Part shown: positions 7,093-11,211 of the stretch, in pieces
How the letters are laid out: each line of letters opens with the position of its first letter
Position numbering within the stretch: the first letter of the stretch is position 1
Assembly: GCA_947176975.1 (NCBI GenBank)
Contig: CAMWSW010000017.1
Coordinates: forward strand, 1 to 11,211
DNA length: 11,211 nt
Source of the DNA: an uncultured Clostridia bacterium
GTDB taxonomy: Bacteria > Bacillota > Clostridia > Christensenellales > UBA3700
Direction of reading: 5' to 3'
Translations under genes and position numbers: made by a program
Notes under the pieces: generated by a model
Databases searched by the model: none
The model's input: only the letters and a program-made list of their open reading frames with translations
Told to the model about the DNA's origin: nothing

Positions 7093-7785
7093 TCACTTTG
7101 AGGCAAACACAAATTTATATCCAACGCCGCGAATCGTCAAGATAAACTGCTCGTCGGAGAACTCGGCAAGCTTTGATCTCAAAGACTTTATGTGCATATC
7201 AAGCGTACGCGTCTCGCCTACGAATTCGTAGTCCCACACTTCGGAGAGTATTCTCTCTCTCGTCACAACGCAATCGGCATTCTTGATGAGCAAGGCAAGC
7301 AAATTATACTCCTTGAGGGTGAGATTGACGACTTGTCCGTTGACGTATACGACGTGCTCGGCATTGTTGATTTTGACAGGTCCGCATTCAATGAGGTCTT
7401 CTTCACTCTTTCTGCCGCCCGACTTACGCAAATTTGCCTTGACTCTTGCAATGAGCTCAAGCATGCCGAACGGCTTGGCGATATAGTCGTCCGCGCCCGC
7501 GTCGAGACCTCTGACCTTGACGCTCTCATCGCCCTTTGCGCTTGCAATAATGACGGGTACGTCTTTCGTCAAATTATCTTGCTTGAGAAGAGAAAGCGCC
7601 TTGAGTCCGTCCATACCGGGGAGCATCAAATCCAAAATGATTATGTCGGGAATTTGCTTTTTCAATGCCTCGAACATATCTTCCGCCCTTACGAAACTCG
7701 TGCAGTCGAACTTGTCTTGAAAGGCAATCTCGTAAAGTCCTCTTATGCTTTCGTCGTCTTCTACTACAAAAACTTTATATTCCAT
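7093..7785 (-). CDS. OmpR/PhoB-family response regulator
   Basis: 230 residues with two domains. The receiver (1-118) has the acidic pair Asp10/Asp11, phospho-acceptor Asp52 in LDLMLPGMDG, Ser82 in the switch position, and Lys104 in YIAKPF. The DNA-binding winged helix (about 130-228) has the expected NLTLKEYNLLALL, RERIL-EVW and RTLDMHIKSLRSKL elements, ending with the IRGVGYKF wing. It should be phosphorylated by the kinase encoded next and then bind promoter DNA as a dimer. The domain style and the PAS-containing partner resemble PhoB/PhoR, WalR/WalK or similar pairs, and I cannot decide among them, so no symbol is given. An AAAGGAGG site lies just before the ATG. The 136-base gap to the kinase holds a hairpin and a second promoter. 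Confidence 0.95.
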   Translation of the reverse strand: MEYKVFVVEDDESIRGLYEIAFQDKFDCTSFVRAEDMFEALKKQIPDIIILDLMLPGMDGLKALSLLKQDNLTKDVPVIIASAKGDESVKVRGLDAGADDYIAKPFGMLELIARVKANLRKSGGRKSEEDLIECGPVKINNAEHVVYVNGQVVNLTLKEYNLLALLIKNADCVVTRERILSEVWDYEFVGETRTLDMHIKSLRSKLAEFSDEQFILTIRGVGYKFVFASK

Positions 7786-7814
7786 AAATCCTCCTTTGAG
7801 CGCAAAAATTTATC

Positions 7815-7850
7815 CTCAAACAGTGTAACACAACATATATACTGTGTAAA
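7815..7850 (-). promoter_or_regulatory. Probable promoter of the response regulator gene
   Basis: TTTACA (7850-7845) and an extended -10, TGTTACACT (hexamer 7827-7822), are separated by 17 nt on the minus strand. The predicted start near 7815 gives a leader of about 30 nt that includes the strong AAAGGAGG. The promoter is bracketed by ACAGT and ACTGT arms (7820-7824, 7841-7845), which may be part of a regulator site but are short. Confidence 0.6.
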
Positions 7851-7895
7851 TACCCATTACAAAAATCTAAAGATAAATTTGGCAAAATTTTACAA

Positions 7896-8693
7896 TCAGA
7901 GACTCTTCAAATAAAAGTCACAGTCGAATCTATCTCCCAATCTTTTGCCGTGGGCAATAAATTCCCAAAACTCGCCCGCCGTCTTATCCACTTCAGTGAG
8001 CGCGTCGAGAGCAAGTTTGTCAAGCGTATTGCGCACGTCGACGCACTTGTCGTTTTCATCTTTCTGAATGAGTATATCAAGTCCCAACTCGTTGCCCGAC
8101 GCCTTGAATACGAATACTAAAAATTTACGCCACAACTTGTTTTGTTTGGAGATGTATTTGAGATACTTCTTCCTATCTTTCAAGGTCTTTTTAATATTTC
8201 CCGGCGTGGTATTGAGATATTTTGCCACGACTTCTTGCGTAGACGAATCGCTGACCTGAAAACGAAGATACTTGTTGTCAAACGGGTCTTCGCCGTATTT
8301 TATCAACAGCTTTCTGTCGTAATCCGTCTCTATGACGAAATGTCTTGCCACTCCCTCAGCTTGCATCTTTTCAATAAAGGGGTGCGTGCGTGAGTCGAGA
8401 ATAAAGTGGGTGTAATATCCCGCAAGAAAAGCTATGTCGCCCTCTTTCGTGCAACTGTCCACAGCCTTTTCTCTGAAATTCTCCAACTGCTCTCGTACGT
8501 TCTCTCTGTGGAGCTTTGAGCCGTAACTGCGTACGTCGTTCTTCTTATACGGCTTGTAATAAAACAGCAAGTCGCCCCCTGCAGTGCCAAGGTCGTAGAA
8601 CTTGCGGTTGTCCTTGATTATTTTTTGCAATTCTTGGGGGAATTTAGCAATACATTTTTCCCCAAAGAGATAGTGAGCATATATTGACGGCAT
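7896..8693 (-). CDS. Zinc-dependent phospholipase C family protein (PF00882-like)
   Basis: 265 residues. The pattern of His and Asp residues fits the zinc-dependent phospholipase C / S1-P1 nuclease-like fold (PF00882): His7 near the N-terminus, Asp41 in LGTAGGDLLF, His62, then YYTHFILDSRTHP with His96, Asp100 and His104, and His118 with Glu122 in HFVIETDYD. In secreted clostridial phospholipases such ligands hold three zinc ions. This protein has no signal peptide and no C-terminal lipid-binding domain, so it is probably cytoplasmic and of unknown substrate, like many short PF00882 proteins of Clostridia. A GAGGTGAG site precedes the ATG. It starts 13 bases after tetR, in the same operon, which suggests that the regulator controls it. 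Toxin activity should not be inferred. Confidence 0.8.
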   Translation of the reverse strand: MPSIYAHYLFGEKCIAKFPQELQKIIKDNRKFYDLGTAGGDLLFYYKPYKKNDVRSYGSKLHRENVREQLENFREKAVDSCTKEGDIAFLAGYYTHFILDSRTHPFIEKMQAEGVARHFVIETDYDRKLLIKYGEDPFDNKYLRFQVSDSSTQEVVAKYLNTTPGNIKKTLKDRKKYLKYISKQNKLWRKFLVFVFKASGNELGLDILIQKDENDKCVDVRNTLDKLALDALTEVDKTAGEFWEFIAHGKRLGDRFDCDFYLKSL

Positions 8694-8706
8694 AGACTCA
8701 CCTCGA

Positions 8707-9279
8707 TTACTTAATCATGTCTTTGAGCAAATTCTCGAGATACTCTTTTCTCTCTTCGGAATTGTTCAAATCCACTCCGCTACGCAATCTTATCACGTCG
8801 GTGCGCAAAAAAGACTGCTCAATGATATAAATGACTCTTGAAGCAATAAGATATGCCTTTTGGTCATCATATGAAGGCTTGCAATCTTTGACGATAGGGA
8901 TATACGCGTCGATAAGCTCAGACGTGGTGTCATCGTTTGAAGTATTGCCAAGGTCGTATATCAACGCCACTTTCGACACGTTGGGTTTTGTGTAAAGATA
9001 ATCAAAGGTCATAAGGCACAAATAATTGAGCTTTTCCTTTGGCTTCATATATGCAAGCGAAGTCCTTACCTTGTGGAATTCTTCGACGATTGCCATAATC
9101 ATCTTCTTCACACAGCGGTTGACAAGCACTTCTTTTGAGCCGAAATGGTAATTGACGAGTCCCACGCCAATGCCAAGTCTGCCTGCAAGTTCTCTAATCG
9201 TGAGCTTTTGAGGGTCGTCTCCCTTTTCTTCGAGTATGGCTATCGCCTCGTCGATAATCGCGTCTTTAGTTACTTTCAT
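8707..9279 (-). CDS. TetR/AcrR-family transcriptional regulator
   Basis: 190 residues. The N-terminal DNA-binding domain has the TetR-type helix-turn-helix at about 26-50 (LTIRELAGRLGIGVGLVNYHFGSKE by its ends LTIR and GSKE, with the typical NYHFGSK recognition end). The rest is helical and not recognisable, as usual for the ligand-binding part of this family. I chose the ATG at 9279 because GGAGAG (9285-9290) lies 5 nt upstream; an in-frame ATG at 9312 would lie upstream of the predicted transcript start near 9307 and add residues unlike the family. A perfect consensus promoter and palindromes lie immediately upstream, which points to autorepression. Likely targets are its own operon, including the PF00882 gene, and perhaps the divergent YhcH-like gene. 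The effector is unknown. Confidence 0.92.
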   Translation of the reverse strand: MKVTKDAIIDEAIAILEEKGDDPQKLTIRELAGRLGIGVGLVNYHFGSKEVLVNRCVKKMIMAIVEEFHKVRTSLAYMKPKEKLNYLCLMTFDYLYTKPNVSKVALIYDLGNTSNDDTTSELIDAYIPIVKDCKPSYDDQKAYLIASRVIYIIEQSFLRTDVIRLRSGVDLNNSEERKEYLENLLKDMIK

Positions 9280-9294
9280 AAACACTCTCCATAT

Positions 9295-9313
9295 TTGAAC
9301 ATTGTTCAACAAT
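9295..9313. promoter_or_regulatory. Overlapping palindromes, probable TetR operator
   Basis: Two perfect inverted repeats overlap here: TTGAAC-ATT-GTTCAA (9295-9309) and ATTGTT-C-AACAAT (9301-9313). They cover the predicted tetR transcription start and directly follow the -10 box, so a bound dimer would block initiation. TetR-family operators are commonly short palindromes of this size in this place. That the adjacent regulator binds here is inference. Confidence 0.65.
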
Positions 9314-9342
9314 ATTATAAGTTATCCTTTGCGTATTGTCAA
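9307..9342 (-). promoter_or_regulatory. Perfect-consensus promoter of tetR
   Basis: On the minus strand TTGACA (9342-9337) and TATAAT (9319-9314) are both exact consensus, with a 17-nt spacer. The predicted start is near 9307, inside the palindromes. So strong a promoter for a regulator gene makes most sense if it is normally repressed. Confidence 0.85.
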
Positions 9343-9387
9343 CGGATTTTTACCTCAAAAAGCATTTTTTATTTTGCATACATTTAC

Positions 9388-9423
9388 TTCCATTTATTTA
9401 TTGCGCGTGATATAATTAGAAAA
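9388..9423 (+). promoter_or_regulatory. Promoter of the YhcH-like gene
   Basis: An extended -10, TGATATAAT (hexamer 9411-9416), has only a poor -35 match (TTCCAT, 9388-9393) at 17 nt. The predicted start near 9423 leaves a leader of about 16 nt containing GAGG (9430-9433). It faces away from the tetR promoter; the two -35 regions are about 45 bases apart, so each could affect the other. Confidence 0.6.
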
Positions 9424-9438
9424 AAATACGAGGCGAAT

Positions 9439-9882
9439 ATGATACATACAAATTTAAAACATAACGATTTTTATAAATCTATCGACGAAAAGATAGCTCT
9501 GTGTCTTCAAAAGAGCAAGACGCTTGACGAGAATACGCCTTGCGGCAAATACGTATTGAGCGACGACGTATACGTCAACGTGACGGAATATTCTCCAAAG
9601 CCAATCAGTGAGGCAACTCCCGAGACGCACAACGTATACGCAGATATTCAACTCATTTTGTCGGGTGAAGAATATATAGGCTACGCCAAGACTTCTCTAC
9701 TCACTCCGACAACTCAATACGACGAAAACAACGACATTCAGTTTTGGCAAGGCGAAGTTGCGCTCCTCTCAATGCAAAAAGGCGATTGGGCGCTCTTTAT
9801 GCCCGGTGAAGCGCACGCTCCCGGTTTGATAAAATCGGGCGCTAAAGTCAAGAAAGCAATATTCAAAATCAGATATAACTAA
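9439..9882 (+). CDS. YhcH/YjgK/YiaL family protein (cupin, possible sugar anomerase)
   Basis: 147 residues, a full-length DUF386/YhcH-type cupin. Family hallmarks are the PETHNVYADIQLILSG block (61-76) with Glu62, His64 and Asp69, the GEE following it, the YDENNDIQFW segment, and GDWALFMPGEAHAPG (115-129) with His126. These are the residues expected to hold the metal. E. coli YhcH (NanQ) speeds anomerisation of sialic acid, and relatives sit in several sugar pathways, so a sugar-anomer or sugar-binding role is likely, with substrate unknown. No sialic acid or other sugar genes are adjacent. The frame is open upstream, but the ATG at 9439 is chosen: GAGG lies 5 nt before it, a promoter lies just upstream, and family proteins start this way. 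It is divergent from tetR and is the only plus-strand gene in the window. Confidence 0.92.
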   Translation: MIHTNLKHNDFYKSIDEKIALCLQKSKTLDENTPCGKYVLSDDVYVNVTEYSPKPISEATPETHNVYADIQLILSGEEYIGYAKTSLLTPTTQYDENNDIQFWQGEVALLSMQKGDWALFMPGEAHAPGLIKSGAKVKKAIFKIRYN

Positions 9883-9892
9883 AATAATTTTC

Positions 9893-9928
9893 GATTCTTC
9901 GACTACACTTCGTTTCGCTCAGAATGAC
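9893..9928 (+). repeat. Palindromic intergenic repeat, copy 1 (long form)
   Basis: A 36-base unit starting GATTCTTCGACTA and ending CGCTCAGAATGAC, with a 10-base insert (9906-9915) in the middle. The ends carry a 5-bp stem, ATTCT/AGAAT. It closely resembles the TTCGACTACGCTCAG-type repeats that I recall being scattered between genes in many bacterial genomes. It begins 10 bases after the YhcH-like gene stop. Confidence 0.75.
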
Positions 9929-9959
9929 GCGTTCAAGACGAAACTTGTGCTTTAAACGA

Positions 9960-9985
9960 GTCACCCTGAGCGTAGTCGAAGGGTC
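9960..9985 (-). repeat. Palindromic intergenic repeat, copy 2 (short form, inverted)
   Basis: A 26-base unit, the reverse complement of copy 1 without its 10-base insert. Its stem is ACCCT/AGGGT, with both strands changed relative to copy 1 so that pairing is kept. It ends on the last base of the stop codon of the right-edge gene. With copy 1 it forms a long imperfect hairpin between two convergent genes, which may end transcripts from both sides or act as a barrier, although no U-tract is present. Confidence 0.75.
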
Positions 9986-11211
9986 TATTTTCTTTTCATA
10001 GTTCTTTGTTCTTTCAAAAGGTCTTGATACCTCTCGATTTGGTCTTCTCGCAAATCAATCATATTCTTTGCTACTTTGCAAGCTTGCGCGTCTGCTATGA
10101 TGACTTCCGTCTCTTTGACTTTTATCTTCGTACCGTCGCCCGTAGCGTCTCTCTTGATGTCCTTGAGGTACTCGTCTTCCATCTTGAAGAGCGCAACAGT
10201 CATATCTTTCTTGATTGTCAACTTAAGTAATGGATTGACGGTAGACTGTCCTATAGTGATTGCGTACGTTGCTTTCTTCTCTTTGGAGTTTGGCTTTGAC
10301 AAAGCGTACTGTCTCAATCCGTCGAAGTACTTTTGTTGTTGCTTTGAAAGCAAAGCGTATGCTTCGTCAAGCGTAAGTCTTGGAGCGACTTCTTTCTTTG
10401 GCTTGCTTGGCGCAACTACCTTGACTTCTTTCTCCACTACCTTTTCGACGACCTTTTCTACAGGCACTTCCTTGATTACTTCCTTCTCGACAATTTTCTC
10501 GACTTCGACAGGTACTTCAACCTTGACTTCTTTCTCGACAATCTTTTCCACTTCGACAGGGACCTCCACTATCTTCTCTACCTCTACGGGTACTTCAACT
10601 ACTTTTTCCACAACTTTTTCTACGGGAACTTCAACGACCTTCTCAACCACTTGCGTTGCCGCTACTTGTTGAATTGGGTCTCTTTCCAACAACTTGCTGA
10701 TGAGCGCTTCTTGATTCCTCATAAGCTGCTCGATTCGCTCGTCATTTTTCTCCATAATGTTGTGAATCTTTTCATCGTTCTTTTCTATCATTGCTTGGAT
10801 TTTTTCGTCATTCTTGTCGCTCTGTTCAATGAGTTTCTGCACGAGTTCGTCATTGGTAGAAGCTTGCTGCGGCAAGAGCTGTTGTACTCCCGGAAGCAAT
10901 GCCGTAACAGTATCGGAGATAATACCGCGAATATCATCTATGCCGTAGCCTCCGCCCATATATCCGCCTTGCGGCATACCTTGCCCCATATTACCTGCGT
11001 TGCCGCCAAACATACGCATTAGCAATGCTTGCAAATCTTCGTCACGGCGCATATTATCTTCATCTCGGCGACGTCTATATTCGTCGTCTCTGCGCGCATA
11101 TTCTTCTTCTCTTCTGCGCTCATCGGAATTCTTTTCATTGCGCGCATACTCTTCTTTTGCGTCTTCAAATTCTTCTTCGACTTTGGTGAGCATATTCTTT
11201 TCGAGTATCAT
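9985..11211 (-). CDS. Unrecognised modular coiled-coil protein with Val-Glu-Pro repeats and a C-terminal domain
   Basis: 408 residues from an ATG on the last base of the window; the true start may lie beyond the edge, and Met7 is another candidate. I do not recognise the family. Parts in order are: a highly charged Arg/Glu/Asp segment (10-60); a Met/Gly-rich stretch (66-90); a helical piece; three 11-residue repeats of the form KNDEKIxxMIE (133-165), typical of hendecad coiled coils; a low-complexity array built of VEKVVE, VEVPVE and VEKIVE units (188-265); and a globular domain (276-408) beginning LTLDEAYALLSKQQQKYFD and ending in a basic tail. There is no signal peptide and no membrane segment, so it looks cytoplasmic. 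The layout suggests a multimeric scaffold with an extended linker presenting the C-terminal domain. No function is claimed. Confidence 0.8.
   Translation of the reverse strand: MILEKNMLTKVEEEFEDAKEEYARNEKNSDERRREEEYARRDDEYRRRRDEDNMRRDEDLQALLMRMFGGNAGNMGQGMPQGGYMGGGYGIDDIRGIISDTVTALLPGVQQLLPQQASTNDELVQKLIEQSDKNDEKIQAMIEKNDEKIHNIMEKNDERIEQLMRNQEALISKLLERDPIQQVAATQVVEKVVEVPVEKVVEKVVEVPVEVEKIVEVPVEVEKIVEKEVKVEVPVEVEKIVEKEVIKEVPVEKVVEKVVEKEVKVVAPSKPKKEVAPRLTLDEAYALLSKQQQKYFDGLRQYALSKPNSKEKKATYAITIGQSTVNPLLKLTIKKDMTVALFKMEDEYLKDIKRDATGDGTKIKVKETEVIIADAQACKVAKNMIDLREDQIERYQDLLKEQRTMKRK
10417..10650 (-). repeat. Coding repeats: Val-Glu-Pro-rich array
   Basis: About 78 residues made of related 5-7 residue units, alternating VEK(V/I)VE with VEVPVE. 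The repeats vary at synonymous positions while the protein pattern is kept, so they look old and maintained rather than freshly expanded. On the opposite strand they read as a Ser/Thr-rich frame, which is an artefact. Confidence 0.85.
10717..10815 (-). repeat. Coding repeats: three 11-residue (33-base) units
   Basis: Three tandem units, KNDEKIQAMIE, KNDEKIHNIME and KNDERIEQLMR, with hydrophobic residues spaced for an 11-residue (hendecad) coiled coil, probably a multimerisation segment. Confidence 0.85.

Noticed and set aside
7851..7895. Possible terminator after the PF00882 gene
   Set aside because: Only all-AT stems of 4-6 bp (AAATTT pairs, ATCT/AGAT) can be drawn, which are expected by chance in this AT-rich stretch.
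9280..9312. Longer N-terminus for the TetR protein (11 extra residues)
   Set aside because: The codons overlap the palindromes and start upstream of the predicted transcript start near 9307; the ATG at 9279 has GGAGAG at the right distance.
9145..9438. Upstream extension of the YhcH-like gene
   Set aside because: It overlaps tetR and both divergent promoters; the ATG at 9439 has a Shine-Dalgarno site and fits the family length.
10417..10650. Short repeats that could suggest a CRISPR array
   Set aside because: Units are in-frame multiples of three, vary in length, have no unique spacers, and lie inside a continuous coding frame.
10076..10672. Plus-strand frame with Ser-Thr-Gly repeats resembling a surface protein
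   Set aside because: It is the reverse strand of the Val-Glu-Pro coding array; the repeats are explained by the minus-strand gene.

Overview
The window looks like chromosomal DNA from a low-to-moderate GC Bacillota (Clostridia-type) bacterium. The reasons are strong GGAGG-type Shine-Dalgarno sites, consensus sigma-A promoters, a V-type (NtpF-NtpI) ATPase, a PhoB/PhoR-like two-component pair, a YwlE-type phosphatase and a cytoplasmic PF00882 phospholipase-C-like protein. The exact lineage cannot be fixed from this sequence; an uncultured gut-type Clostridia is my inference. I see no mobile element, CRISPR array, tRNA or rRNA. No stretch without a gene exceeds about 160 bases.

Layout, left to right (nearly everything is on the minus strand, so transcription runs right to left). 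Positions 1-2171 hold the start of a V-ATPase operon: subunit I (cut by the window edge) and the small stalk subunit G/H. Positions 2191-5162 hold rpiB, a YwlE-like low-molecular-weight phosphatase, the Sua5-type tRNA t6A enzyme and a class I mannose-6-phosphate isomerase. Positions 5202-7785 hold a sensor histidine kinase and its OmpR-family response regulator. Between them lie a hairpin and a separate consensus promoter that places the kinase start codon only about 3 nt from the predicted transcription start. Positions 7896-9279 hold a TetR regulator with a PF00882 protein as a two-gene operon. A perfect palindrome sits at the transcription start of tetR. Divergent to it, on the plus strand, is a YhcH/YjgK/YiaL cupin (9439-9882). 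Positions 9893-9985 hold two copies of a palindromic repeat between convergent genes. Positions 9985-11211 encode an unrecognised modular protein with charged, Gly/Met-rich, 11-residue coiled-coil and Val-Glu-Pro repeat parts and a globular C-terminal domain.

How they fit together: kinase, manA, sua5 and phosphatase are spaced 39, 3 and -4 nt apart and probably form one transcript from the kinase promoter. A likely second promoter starts rpiB and the ATPase genes. The order sua5 - ywlE-like - rpiB - ATPase matches the B. subtilis ywlC-ywlE-ywlF-atp neighbourhood, but with a V-type instead of an F-type ATPase. The least understood items are the right-edge protein, the leaderless kinase promoter, and the covarying palindromic repeat pair.
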